A DNA stretch of 64,000 nucleotides from contig NC_087063.1 of NCBI RefSeq assembly GCF_963678635.1, forward strand, positions 73,803,617 to 73,867,616, given 5' to 3'. This DNA comes from Symsagittifera roscoffensis. Taxonomy: Eukaryota; Xenacoelomorpha; Acoela; Convolutidae. The notes below the pieces were generated by a model that saw only the letters and a list, made by a program, of their open reading frames with translations, was not told the DNA's origin and searched no databases. Positions 46,419-57,793 of this stretch are shown here, piece by piece. Position 1 is the stretch's first letter. Each line of letters starts with the position of its first letter. The position numbers and the translations under genes were made by a program.

Positions 46419-46900
46419 TGTGCGCGCCAATCTCCACACTTCGTACTAAAATCTGTTTTCAAACACTTGAATTAACGAGTATTTTATCGGGAAAATAACT
46501 CTGGAAATTTCGTAATACAATGATATTTTTAACAAACTTTTTTATTGTTAACATCGGTAACATCGGCCACAAAAAACTGCATAACTCAAAGTAAGCTGCA
46601 AAAAATGGCCAGTATTTGTCCTTGAGACAAATTGCTCTTTTTAAAGGTCAGCCTTAATCAAGGCTGAACCAAATTAGAGCGAAAAGACGGTTAAAATCGG
46701 TTTTGGTGGGATCGAACCTGGTTACGGAGCATCCCATCAAGTTCGGTGCATATTCGAGTTCTAGAAAGGAAATGACCTAGTCGGGATTCGAACCGGCGCC
46801 GAACCCGCCGGGACGCACCATGTATACGCTTGGCTACTGTCCCTGTATGCATTTACTTTTATATGCATTTATACTATTGTTTTATATTTGCGCTGCAACA
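46419..46900 (-). repeat. 5' LTR of the BEL element
   Basis: 482 bp. On the element strand TATAAAA lies about 14 bases from the start and AATAAA at 46546-46541, giving candidate promoter and polyadenylation signals. TCAGCCTT and AAGGCTGA (46648-46655 and 46660-46667) form a perfect 8-bp hairpin with a 4-base loop. A tRNA-like A box and B boxes are listed separately. The downstream flank starts with CTTAC. Confidence 0.92.
46708..46836 (-). promoter_or_regulatory. tRNA-like A box and B boxes inside the LTR
   Basis: On the element strand TAGCCAAGCGT (46836-46826) resembles a Pol III A box, and GGTTCGAATCC (46794-46784) is a perfect B box, 42 bases apart, as in a small tRNA. A second B-like word, GGTTCGATCCC, lies at 46718-46708. 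I cannot fold a full cloverleaf: the T stem has mismatches and there is no clean anticodon stem. The same boxes are in the other two LTR copies. Confidence 0.6.
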
Positions 46901-46905
46901 CTTAC
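46901..46905. repeat. Target site duplication CTTAC (right) of the BEL element
   Basis: Partner of 37734-37738. The same bases follow the extra LTR at 48732-48736, because the flank was duplicated with it. Confidence 0.85.
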
Positions 46906-47024
46906 CGCTAAACGCTGCAGTGGTTTTTACCAGGATATGAGCCATCTATTATCAAAAGTGAACCAAACAAAATGCAAAAAAGACACTTTTTTCAATGCAC
47001 TTTCTGATCAAACTAAACTGCAGT

Positions 47025-47135
47025 CAGGGGCAGATCTAGGATTTTCCCGAGGGGGGGCGGATTTTCAAAAAATTTTCGAAAATTTTGTCGACCTTTTTTT
47101 TAAGGTCGACCGAATTGATTTTTCGAGCTCTCACT
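47025..47135. repeat. Left-end fragment of the hAT-type MITE family
   Basis: Starts CAGGGGCAGATCTAGGATTT and runs through GAGGGGGGGCGGATTTTC and GACCTTTTTTTTAAGGTCGA before breaking off at GAGCTCTCAC. Repeated at 48856-48966 with the duplication. Confidence 0.75.
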
Positions 47136-47412
47136 AAGCACGGTTTAGTACCTGTTTGGGTTTGGGCCAATTTTCTCGCTCAGAACTTCCTTAAACATAA
47201 CGCAATTGAAACAAAGAACAACTTGCCAGAAAACCTTATAATGGGTACTTCAATCTTTTAAATTAAATTTGGAAAAACTATTTTAAGCTTTCTGCGAAAT
47301 ATAATACTATTTGGGTGTTATAATAAAACTTTTGGGTTTTGTGAAATGATAGCTTAGAAAAATAAATTCAAAAAGACTACTCGTATCAAGGCGAAGCCCT
47401 GAATGATCCGAC

Positions 47413-47463
47413 CAGGTGCGGATCTAGGAGTTTCTCGAGGAGGGGGAGGGAGGCGGATTTTCA
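47413..47463. repeat. Second hAT-type MITE left end, cut by the duplication joint
   Basis: CAGGTGCGGATCTAGGAGTT followed by a G-rich stretch ends in GCGGATTTTCA and then jumps into BEL leader sequence at 47464. In copy 2 (49244) the same left end continues into MITE interior, with the G-rich part missing. Confidence 0.7.
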
Positions 47464-49267
47464 GATTTCTTGGATTTTCAATCCGTTCACAATTACCCAA
47501 ATTTTTGTGGTATCGGGAAAATTACCACTTGTAGCTTGCTTTGAGTTGGGATACACAACAAAACACCGTATGTAATTTTATTGCACAAAAAAGTTTATAA
47601 AGATTAGACTAGTCTTACAGTTTTTGACGGTTTTGGAGATTGGGCGGTCACCGGGAAAAAGCCAAAAACTTTGGGTGTCGAGAAAAACACAGCTCCACAG
47701 CTCCACTTTGACCACAGGCCTCTCTTCCACCAGTCTGATCTTTCGCCAGACTGCTCTGTCGGCTCTTTTGGCTAATCGAATTTCGGCCAACTGAGCCCTG
47801 GGCGAATTCGGCCAATTCTGCTAACTGCTCACTATAACGACTTTCGGCTATTTGGACACTCGATCAACTGGACACTCGGCTAACTGGTCAATCCGCCAAC
47901 TGGACAATCGGCCAACCGGACACTGGGGGGCCAACTGGAGACTCGAGACAATTAATATACTCGGCCAAATGCATTCGGGTCTTGTGTGAGGGAAAGATAG
48001 AAAGTGATGCAGTCGTCCAACTCGGCTAAGTGCACTCGGCCAACTGGTTGCTTAAAACTTTCGTATTTTTTTTGCCAATGAGAATATGCCGACGACTTTC
48101 GAACTCGGCCAACCTTCGAATACGAGAAGGTGACGACTTTTGAACAGCTTTGACTGAGTCACTGAGTCTCTTGTCGTGAAGAGAAAGACCTCGGTCCCTT
48201 GTGTCGACTTCGTGAGAAAAGACTCGAATCCCTTGTGGGGCGCCAAAAATGTGCGCGCCAATCTCCACACTTCGTACTAAAATCTGTTTTCAAACACTTG
48301 AATTAACGAGTATTTTATCGGGAAAATAACTCTGGAAATTTCGTAATACAATGATATTTTTAACAAACTTTTTTATTGTTAACATCGGTAACATCGGCCA
48401 CAAAAAACTGCATAACTCAAAGTAAGCTGCAAAAAATGGCCAGTATTTGTCCTTGAGACAAATTGCTCTTTTTAAAGGTCAGCCTTAATCAAGGCTGAAC
48501 CAAATTAGAGCGAAAAGACGGTTAAAATCGGTTTTGGTGGGATCGAACCTGGTTACGGAGCATCCCATCAAGTTCGGTGCATATTCGAGTTCTAGAAAGG
48601 AAATGACCTAGTCGGGATTCGAACCGGCGCCGAACCCGCCGGGACGCACCATGTATACGCTTGGCTACTGTCCCTGTATGCATTTACTTTTATATGCATT
48701 TATACTATTGTTTTATATTTGCGCTGCAACACTTACCGCTAAACGCTGCAGTGGTTTTTACCAGGATATGAGCCATCTATTATCAAAAGTGAACCAAACA
48801 AAATGCAAAAAAGACACTTTTTTCAATGCACTTTCTGATCAAACTAAACTGCAGTCAGGGGCAGATCTAGGATTTTCCCGAGGGGGGGCGGATTTTCAAA
48901 AAATTTTCGAAAATTTTGTCGACCTTTTTTTTAAGGTCGACCGAATTGATTTTTCGAGCTCTCACTAAGCACGGTTTAGTACCTGTTTGGGTTTGGGCCA
49001 ATTTTCTCGCTCAGAACTTCCTTAAACATAACGCAATTGAAACAAAGAACAACTTGCCAGAAAACCTTATAATGGGTACTTCAATCTTTTAAATTAAATT
49101 TGGAAAAACTATTTTAAGCTTTCTGCGAAATATAATACTATTTGGGTGTTATAATAAAACTTTTGGGTTTTGTGAAATGATAGCTTAGAAAAATAAATTC
49201 AAAAAGACTACTCGTATCAAGGCGAAGCCCTGAATGATCCGACCAGGTGCGGATCTAGGAGTTTCTC
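47464..49267. repeat. Segmental duplication, copy 2, with an extra solo BEL LTR
   Basis: Repeats 45633-47436: leader part, PBS, complete LTR (48250-48731), CTTAC and 530 bases of flank. There is no gag or pol, so this is not an independent element but a piece of its 5' end and flank. Confidence 0.9.
48250..48731 (-). repeat. Third BEL LTR copy
   Basis: Matches the LTR at 46419-46900 base for base as far as I compared, and shares the two substitutions and the indel that distinguish that LTR from the one at 37739. It is therefore derived from the 5' LTR. Confidence 0.92.
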
Positions 49268-49485
49268 CAAATGTTGACCAAATTGATTTTCTGAGCTCTC
49301 CAAAATCACTATAAAGACCCTATATTGACCAAATTTTCTGCGCCGCAGGCAATTTGTTCAAAACAATCCAAAAACGCGTTCTTATGCACTTTTGGGAAAA
49401 TTTCGACCAAAAAATCGCGTTTTTTCAACGCGCGTTCTCCCCTCAAAGTTAGTATATATTGGCGCTGAAGGCATTTTTATGGAGT
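49244..49485. repeat. hAT-type MITE, internally deleted, right end missing
   Basis: CAGGTGCGGATCTAGGAGTT, then the interior words TTTTCTGCGCCGCAGGCAA, CGACCAAAAAATCGCGTTTT and CTCAAAGTTAGTATATATTG of the family. It stops before the right terminal repeat. Confidence 0.75.
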
Positions 49486-49599
49486 AGTAGTAACCTTAAA
49501 AGATATAAATGTAGAGAAATAAAATGAATATTTTTTCTAAAACTTGAGGATTTTTGTGAAAATCATCTCCCCACACGCCATATCAAGTACAACAGGATA

Positions 49600-49945
49600 G
49601 ATTTCGCTCCTTGTAACCAATCAATTATGGCATATAAGCTTCTTCAACCAAATTGGAACAATTTCTAAGACGGATTAAACCTCCACTTACGCGTTAGTAG
49701 CGCGAAATATATTGCGCGTTAATTGTCCAAAATTGGCCAAAATGGCAATATTTAAACCCCCATATTTTTACAAAAAAAGGTTACAGGTGAAATATCTTTT
49801 CGAATTTATGCTCAGAACAACAATATTTTTTGAACGATATAGAAAAAAAAATCCATCAAAAGTGGCTATTCAAAAAGTCGAAATTTGTCCAAAGAAAAAA
49901 ACCACCCCGAGCTCAAATATTCCGTTACTTTCGTTACAAAATTCG
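49600..49945. repeat. Dispersed repeat, GCGCGTTAATTG family
   Basis: Best-preserved of three plus-orientation copies: CAATCAATTATGGCATATAA, CTTACGCGTTAGTAGCGCG, GCGCGTTAATTGTCCAAAAT, ACCCCCATATTTTTAC, CTCAGAACAACAATATTTTT and CCGTTACTTTCGTTAC. No coding potential. No terminal repeats are visible, so its class is unknown. Confidence 0.65.
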
Positions 49946-50079
49946 AAACAATAAAACCGAATCATTGGCTTCTGTTTCTGCAGAAACCGTTTGCAAAATG
50001 CGCTGAAAAAAATATATATCGGGTTGGAATGCTGAGTAAAGATTTGCCAACCATTTTGCATGAAAACGAGGTGCATATA

Positions 50080-50456
50080 CAAAACAGTCCTATACAAAGC
50101 AGTCCAATACGAAATAGTCCAAAAAATCAAGATATGAAGGAAAAACAGGCCAAAACAAAACAGTCCGGTTTAAGGTCGCCGAAGGGCGCGCTGCTCGCGC
50201 GCGTCGCCGCTTCGCGGAGATAACCCGCCTAAATCTTGTATTAAATCTTACCCTCTATTCGCAAGCTCGCAACACGTTTGCGCGACTGCGGCCGCCACTA
50301 TTTTGTTCTTTATGTTAGTTCAACAAAGGAAAGTTCTCGGCCTACCGGCTTGCTTAAAACAATTATTACTTGGGACTGTTTTTCAGACTGTTTTACGTTC
50401 ATTTTCATACTTTTCCTCACTGTTTTGTATTGGACTCTTTGTATGAGACTGTTTTG
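50080..50456. mobile_element. TA-flanked inverted-repeat element with GC-rich core
   Basis: Starts CAAAACAGTCC and ends GACTGTTTTG, with TA on both sides (50078-50079 and 50457-50458), as for Tc1/mariner-type insertions. The ends carry several ATACAAAACAGTCC-like subrepeats in opposite orientation (left 50080-50125, right 50395-50456). The core at 50168-50300 is unusually GC-rich (GCGCGCTGCTCGCGCGCG, GCGGCCGCC). 377 bp, no transposase. Confidence 0.65.
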
Positions 50457-50983
50457 TACAGACACGGAAAACAACAATGGCAAATTTAAAATCAAACTGT
50501 ATGATCATCTTAAAAAAAGTTTAATGATCTTTCTAAATTTTCCTGCCAACCGAACTTCAAAGCAACTCATTTTCATTTTGCAACAAAGTGAGTTTCATTT
50601 TGGCAACTTTTTAAAACAACTGTAAGCCCTGACTTTTTTGAAAGCAAAGGAATATTAAGGCGTTGAGGAGTAATTTGGCACAGTTGGCTACGGACCGAAA
50701 AATTGGCTGGCTGTTTATCTTTCGCTCTGCTTGGCTTTCGGATTTACGAAGGAAAATAATAAACATAGCAATCACATTGAAACACTCCTATGGTTCATAC
50801 AGGATTATTTGAGACATTCAATCCGGGCCAAGGAATCAATTGTGATAAAAGCACAAAGGAAAATCGTATTGATTTTCCAAAAATTGCAACCAGATAAGGT
50901 GTTATTTTTAAAAACTTCAACACAAAAGGCTCATTTCATTGCTTTCTTTCCGGTGAGAAACGAGATCACAAAAAATGAAATGG
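50457..50983. other. No gene seen
   Basis: AT-rich. A plus frame starting at 50731 runs for 166 codons, but its second half lies entirely in the palindrome at 50984-51371 and it has no motif. Confidence 0.5.
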
Positions 50984-51371
50984 CACTGAAAGCTTTAAAA
51001 AAAAATGTTGTTGAAATCTCTGAAAAACAAATTTTTGGATGTCAGTATTTTTCAAGTCAATTGCCTGAAGTTTTTCTTGATTCTATTTCCATCACTTTTG
51101 TTTTTCCTTCAAATTTTATTTTGGAGCAATGGCCAAAATTTTTTTTTGCAAATAGTGAAAATCTTCGCTGTAGCACAGCGGAGGTTTCCACTATTTGCAA
51201 AAAAAATTTATTGGCCAATGCTCCAAATTAAATTTGAAGGAAAACACCAGTGATGGAAATAGGTCCAAGAAAAACTTCAGACAATTGACCTGAAAAATAT
51301 TGACATCCAAAAATTTGTTTTTCAGAGATTTCAACACTATTTTTTTCAAAACTTTCCTCTTTTGCTTAGTG
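50984..51371. repeat. Near-perfect ~390-bp palindrome (long hairpin)
   Basis: Centre at 51173: CGCTGT, loop AGC, ACAGCG. Complementary words outward: GCAAATAGTG with CACTATTTGC, ATTGGCC with GGCCAAT (each arm), CCTTCAAATTTTATTTGGAG with CTCCAAATTAAATTTGAAGG, TTTTTGGATGTCA with TGACATCCAAAAA, GTTGAAATCTC with GAGATTTCAAC. Arms are about 185 bases with scattered mismatches. No target duplication is clear. A transcript would fold into a long double-stranded hairpin. Confidence 0.88.
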
Positions 51372-54300
51372 TATATTATTGCTCAAATATCTTGCAAACT
51401 CAGCAGTAAAAAATTATGCATAATCCTTAAACATCAATACAATGATAATCATGTTTTTTTTCTGGAATTAAATTAAAGTAACGATCAGTTTTTGCTTTTT
51501 GTTGCTTAATAGAGTTTTGCAACCTATCCGTGCTATCAATATTACTTCTCAGAGGAAACGACAGAGATTTTTTTGTTCATATGAAAAATTTTGGCATATG
51601 TGAAGTTGCAATTGCAAACACGATAAACATTAAAGTCTGAGGTAGAATAGAATCGATGTCTATGGATACCTTATTTAAAGCAAATGGCTCAATTCGAATT
51701 GGTTCAATTTATGGCCACAAAATTGTGCGCTGATTGCCACTTGCACCAAAAACCAAAAACCACTGTTGAATCCAAAAAAAAACTATTTTTAACAGCTATA
51801 CTGCTTTACGCAAAAAACTTTCAGCTCAAGGTGTCTATATTTCTGACAAGGCAAAGAAACTTGACATAAAAATTGTTTTAATCATCCGGTTTGAAGTGGT
51901 TGAATTATGAGTCAATCGTGAGTCGAACTGGACTTTGGGGAATTGAAAATGTCCGTTGTCGAATTTTTAGGTAGACTAATGACCGCTGTCAAACCTGCTC
52001 GACTTTAGTCTCGTTTCCCAAATTTCGTCAAAGCTTGTGGGTTGACCAATATCCGTTGTCAGATTTGAGAGTCGGGCAATGAGAACCGATCGCTTTTGAC
52101 TTTCCTGGTCATATAATACTCAATTCCTGAATCTTCCTGAATCTTTTCGACCTTGCATATAACTTAATTATTATTCTTGCTTTTCATAGTTATAGGCTAG
52201 AGCAAACTGATTTAAACAATTTTGTTGTTGTGATTCAAAAATGCTTTGATGAGCTTTTACTTTTCTTTTTTATCTCGTAGAAAATTTTGTGTTCAAATGA
52301 ACCAGAAAGTGACAAGACAACTCTTTTCAAGATTTTTTTATTAGTTGCATTTTTGGGGTCGAACGATTACTTGATTTTCTAACACACAGTAGACAGTTTT
52401 AAAGTTTCATGTATTGACTCTTATAAACTCATCCTTCATCCCTGCTCGATTCATGCATCGACCCAGGTCGAGTCAAGTATAGTCCTTCGTCGACCGAAAT
52501 TTTTGAACAACCTATTGAACTTGGAACGAGGAGCTGACAGTTGGTTGATCCATAAAGCCAATATGGATTTTTTTGTTTTGAGCTCTGTAAATAATAATCG
52601 AGTGTTTTCCTTTCCTGAAAACGGATTTATAATTATTTATTGTTTGTTATTATATAGATTTCGAGCATCTCCAATTGAAAGGCAAGCATTTTCAAAGAAT
52701 TACGCAGCCTAAAGTTGCCAATTTGTTAATTCTACTTTTTTGAAAATCATTACTTTCTTTTGCCGGAAATAATTTAAATCAATCAGGTTAGAGCTTTAAG
52801 CTCCAATTTTCAAAATAAATGAAACAACAGTTTCAAGTAGCAAATCAAACGAGACCCAAGAATTCTAACTCACCAAAAATAATTCCTACTTTCGGCAAAA
52901 AAGGAACAATGAAAAATTTATTGAGTTTACGCCGGGAGTAGCTTCCTCGTAGAGTAATTTCAGATAAGGTACACCATCTGTTCGTCACGCTATCTTATTT
53001 TCGGCCGGATAGATTCATGCAACTTCTAAGTCTAATACCAATCTTAATCTTACTCTTATATCTCCTAGTCTCAATAGATCTAGCGTATACTGGTATTTGC
53101 GGGTTAGATATCTGGAACTTGTTCCAAATGAGAACAACTGTCTTCTAAGTTATATTCAAATTGTTCAGCACTACAAATAATTGTCAGTGTTACTTATGGA
53201 TCAGATTTGCTAGTCAGTAATATTTTATAGAGATAGTTTTATCAAGAATATAATTGGTTATAAACACTAGTTTTAAACTGGTTCCATTATGCAAAAAAAC
53301 ATGATTGCAATTACAAAAGAATGCCTGAAAAAATGGAACAGCGGAGCAACTGATTTAAGTACTTTTGAATGAAAAAATGAGCGTCACTATCAAAATACAT
53401 AATGTGAACAAACCCTCTTTTTTCATTTTTATTATTATTTTGGTAAACCCCAAACTTATTTTTCAATGAAACAGTAAATTTTTTTATCTTGTTACCTTTC
53501 GTGAGCAATTTGGGCTCTTATTCCAATGTTTCCCCCTTACTTCAAGATGCCAGAAAACAGGTTTAATTTAGTCTTATGGCGCGCCCTCAAGTGACGCTTT
53601 TGTAAAAGAATTCTTCATTTGTAATTCTGTTCTGTAATGACTTCACTTGGAAACAATTTATTATTATTATAATATTTTTGCACTCCGAACATCTTCATTT
53701 CATGTTTTTAGAAACCGGGAAAAACATGTTTCGCATCATAGCACTCAGCTACCCTTGGTTCATGTACGCGAGTTTGAGGGGTGGCGGAGTGGCGGGGAAG
53801 AGGGGGGTTTCGTTTTTATGGTGGTCCGTACGCTTTTGCTCTACTTATGTATAAATATGGCCGATGGAGTCCTTGAGCAATTATTTTTGGTAAATTAGAG
53901 AGAAGATTTTTCACTTGGTCGAAGCAATAATTTCAATTCAGAATTTAGCGAATATTATCTATTTTCTTTGTTCTACGCTTTACATCTGCCAACCCATGAG
54001 TCTTGGAAAACCATTCAAAGCCTAAAACTGCAATGAAAGTTAGAAAATTGAGTTCATGCAGAAGGCAATTTCCGAAAAAAAAGATCGAAAACAAATTTCA
54101 ATAACTTAATTTGTAAAAAAAAGTAGCGACTCATGTAAATTTTTATTAAAATCCCAATTTCAGGTTTTTGGAAGCTTTTGGCTCAGTATTGAATTTTTGC
54201 CCAAAATTAGTATTTACTGGCTCAGAAGATTAGGGATATTATCAGGCGAAAATGGAGATTGTAAAGAGTACCAAAAAGGGGATGTAAGGGTGTCAAATTT

Positions 54301-55343
54301 CTGAAATGGGCGTCACCGCTTTTATATTAGACTAAAATAACTGATACAGAGGCGAAGCAGAGCTTCCCACCACTTGCAATAAAAGACAAGAGAGCAGCAA
54401 AGTAGACATGCCAAGGCTATAGAATAATAAAAGCATCGGAAGAAAAATAACAAAGCGGTTACAAAGCTATATTACTTGAGAAAAAACCCTTTAAGACAAA
54501 AAAATCAAAAGTAGCTGACAACTAATAATTAAATTTCATCTCCCCCTCCGCCTCAATACACGCAAAAACGAAAAATCGATGCCTCTAAATTTATATAATA
54601 TATGACAAATTTTATTACGCAGAAAAAAAACGAAAAGAGGCAAAACAAATTTAAACCAATTCGAGTTGGTAACATAACAATCAACATAAGAAACAAATAC
54701 AAACATAGCTTTAATTTCAAAAAAATTAAAACGCTAAAATGCTCAAGAGATATTTGTTGAACAATTTTCCCATGCGAAGTGACCAGAAAATTAGTCCTGT
54801 GAAAAACTTCATTGCTGGAAAAAAACCTAAAACAATTATTTCGAAAAAAAATGTCCCAATGTTGAGAAAGTTTAGTAAAAGATTTTTGAGTTTTTTTTTT
54901 CAGTTTTGAGCGAGTAAAGAGATCAAGTAACGTTCATTTTATGAAAATTCATGTTTTGTTTGAGTTTTTAGGTTATAAAACTTAGTATTAGTTTTCATTT
55001 AGTTTTAGGTTCCATTTAGGTTTCATTTAGCTTCATTTGAGTGTCATTTCTTGCCAAAAAAGTCATTTAAAAATTTTTTTGAATTTAAAATTTTTAGAAA
55101 AAATTATTTCAGTTTTTTAGTCTTTTTTTTCGAAAACAAATACTATCGATTATGCCTAATTCCCTTACTTTCTACCGTTGGTATAGTTCTCTAAACAAAC
55201 CACGCACTAAAACGTAAAACAATTTGAAGAAAACAAAAAATCTTTTTGGTATTTTTTATGAATTTATTAGGAATGTTCTTTGCTAATTTCAGAGTAACTG
55301 GCTATTCTTGTTTTCATTGTAGATTTTTTATTGTTTTCTTGTC
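51372..55343. other. Long stretch without a gene
   Basis: 51940-52110 has short repeated words (CCGTTGTC, GACCAATA, TCGACTTT). 53760-53815 is G-rich. 54345-54420 contains GAGGCGAAGCAGAGCTTCCC; GAGGCGAAGC also ends the window at 63991-64000. Frames are short and motif-free. Confidence 0.4.
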
Positions 55344-56076
55344 CAGTGCTGATTTAAATTAACCGGAAAAAACGTGGTAAACTTGAAATTTAAAACGCAT
55401 TTTTCTCAAATTGGGTCGAGTTTAGGTGAAAATTTATGAAGACAAAACTTGCTTAAAACTTTAACAGAACTAATATGGTGTAATTTATTTTGCGAAAGTT
55501 GGGCCCGAAATTTTACCCCAAAAATAGGTCATTTTGGTTTTTCTTAGTTAATCAAAAATTACGCCGAAAACACCTAATCGATCACAGACATAATTATATC
55601 AAAGTGAGCCCCTTACGTAGCCCAACAAACTTTATGAAGGGAATTTTCTCAAAAATAATGTATAAATTAATTTATTTTTGTTTGATAGACAAAAAAGGTC
55701 ATTTTTACAATATAAAATACCATTTTTTTAATTAAAATTAACTTTTAAACAATTTGCATTTTATTTTTGGAGAAAATACCTTTCTTAAAGTTTGTTGGGC
55801 TATGTAAGGGGCTCACTTTTATATAATTATGTCTGTGATCGACTGGGTATTTTCGGAGTAATTTTTGATTAACTAAGAAAAGCCAAAATGACCCATTTTT
55901 GGGGTAAAATTTCGGGCCCGATTTTCGCAAAATAAATTACACCATATTAATTCTGCTAAAGTTTTAAGCAAGTTTTGTCTTCATAAGTCTTCACCTAAAC
56001 TCAACCCAAGTTGAGAAAAAAGCGTTTTAAATTTCAAGTTTAACTCGTTTTGTCCGGTTAATTTAAATCAGCACTG
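55344..56076. mobile_element. 733-bp foldback element with ~330-bp inverted arms
   Basis: Begins CAGTGCTGATTTAAATTAAC and ends GTTAATTTAAATCAGCACTG. The arms stay similar inward through GGGCCCGAAATTTTACCCC and AAGTGAGCCCCTTACGTAGC to about 55670 and 55750, leaving an AT-rich loop of about 80 bases. The two arms translate into similar peptides only because they are inverted copies. No target duplication is seen, so the class is uncertain. An older relative lies at 27428-27950. Confidence 0.8.
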
Positions 56077-57793
56077 TAGAGAATCTTCCATCGCGAAAAA
56101 AAAATATTTTTAGGCTATTTGATATGGCGACGATGGTGATTTTGAATGAATAGGTGAATTTTGTTTATGCGTCATAATTTTTCGCAGAATTTTAAATTAG
56201 TTGTACAACTTTCATTTTGTTGTAAAACGTCAAAAGAGCGGTAGAATAGAGGCCAGTTTTGGATCTTAAATCAATTATGGCAGGCTGGAAAGACCTTACG
56301 ATCTGACCCAAAATGGAAGAGACACCATTTTCACCATATAAATGTCATTCTTTTATTTTATTACTACTTTAATTTATGCATGAACTGCGAAATTGGCGAA
56401 ATTGTTGGAACATTGTACTATTTTGCCCGTTTCCTCTTCGAATTTGTTATAAAAACATAAGTATACTTTTGCAAAAAGACATTCTACAAATATCTGAGTA
56501 TATTTTTATTCCCGCTAAAGGTAAGAACAGTTTGTTAATCGATGATTGAACGGTAATAAGTAAAGTGCGATTCTGTGAAAATTCTGAATTCAACCAAACA
56601 ATGAGTTCAACTTGGTATCATTAATGTTTTTTATTCTTGAGTGAGTCTTTTTTTCAAATCCTAAAAACTGATCAGTGGTTGATTGAGGAGGAAAAGATAA
56701 AAAGGGATAAGATGTGTTCTTCAGTTGCTTGATCCAATTATCAAAGAAATTGACAAAATTTATCTGCTCGGGTGGTGTGTTTTTCCAGTCAAATTTCAAC
56801 TTTTTCGTTAGAAAATTGTTGACTGAGCATTTCAAAGTCATCTGAAAAATATTGATGACCTGAGCTCGAAATCAAAAAAAAATTTTTTTGAGACTTGAAA
56901 ATAACTTGGGGATATTTGGTCTATTTGGTCAATTTCGGATAATTATTATGCGCGAAATCTAAGTTTTCAAAAGAGCATTTTGCTTTATCAATTTTATATC
57001 ATTTATCTGAATAAAATTCAATATATTAAAAAAATTGCAAAGGTGGAAGAAATGATAAGATCCTTATTTGATTGTTTTCTTTATAAAAAAGGTAGCAAAA
57101 ATTTTTGCATTTTTAGTGAGTTAGAAATGGAAAGCATCAAGCTAAGAAATCGAAAAATGGAAGTATTTGTTAACGAATGTAAAACAGACCACGCAGCTAC
57201 ACATCGATTGCACTGCAGAGAAAAATTTTCCACAATCATGTTATGAAATTGGAACTCATCAAAAAAGCTATTCACAAAAAAGTTGCAAGATGACATATTG
57301 GAAAAACAAAACAAAACAAAAAAGTTTGCAATTGCTGCACAAGTAGCAGAGAAAGTTTTGAATAAAATTTATTTAGAGAAAAATCTTAAAAACTTTTTTT
57401 GTGTCAAATTTGTGTTGATTTTTGTGCGTGGTTAAAAGAAACGAAATAAACTAAATTTGAAAATTTCATTTAATCAGATAAAATGGACAGCACCTTTCAT
57501 TGAAAACTGAAAATAAAAACACAGAATTCAAATGCATTTTTTAAAATCCTGTGACAAAAAAAGCGCTAAATCAGGCTGTAAAAACTAGCTATTCCAAAAA
57601 AAAACGAACTTTTTTTGGTCGGAAACTTTTTTGCCATTAAAAGACTTATTTGCTCAGTTACTTATTGGAAATTAGACTGAAAGCAAATTTTTGAACCGTT
57701 TTTTTTGCGATACAGATGAAAAAAGTTGGATGTTTTTCAAAGTCGCTTGAATCACGACTGAAAATGATCCAAAACAAAATTTACTAACTTGCT
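56077..57793. other. No gene seen
   Basis: AT-rich with short frames; the 83-codon minus frame at 56590-56841 and the 88-codon plus frame at 56980-57246 have no motif. 56850-56960 resembles the dispersed GCGCG..TTGG family weakly. Confidence 0.4.

Larger units (their letters stand above)
37739..46900 (-). mobile_element. Full-length BEL/Pao LTR retrotransposon
   Basis: A 9,162-bp element transcribed on the minus strand. It has two LTRs of 481 and 482 bp differing by two substitutions and one indel, a CTTAC target duplication, a PBS beside the 5' LTR, a PPT beside the 3' LTR, an open gag, then protease, RT, RNase H and integrase in the order typical of BEL/Pao. Near-identical LTRs mean a recent insertion, yet pol carries several frameshifts and stops. 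Either the copy was mobilised in trans, or the breaks are base-calling errors. Confidence 0.93.
45633..47436. repeat. Segmental duplication, copy 1 (part of leader, 5' LTR, right flank)
   Basis: 1,804 bases that recur with no difference I could find at 47464-49267, offset 1,831. A 27-base G-rich piece (47437-47463) lies between the copies. The unit starts inside the BEL leader and ends inside the left end of a hAT-type MITE. Confidence 0.9.

Noticed and set aside
46708-46836. A functional tRNA gene in the LTR
   Set aside because: A and B boxes are present, but no cloverleaf with paired acceptor and anticodon stems can be formed; kept only as a tRNA-like promoter.
46820-47137. 105-codon frame, repeated at 48651-48968
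   Set aside because: It runs across the end of the LTR, the flank and a MITE fragment. The repetition is due to the segmental duplication.
47464-49267. A second independent BEL insertion
   Set aside because: The flank after its LTR is the same as after the first, and no gag, pol or new target duplication is present; it is a duplicated segment.
50731-51231. 166-codon plus-strand open frame
   Set aside because: Its second half lies inside a near-perfect palindrome, and the sequence has no domain; the frame is explained by the inverted repeat.
55490-55930. Two similar peptides on opposite strands
   Set aside because: They are the translations of the two arms of an inverted repeat.
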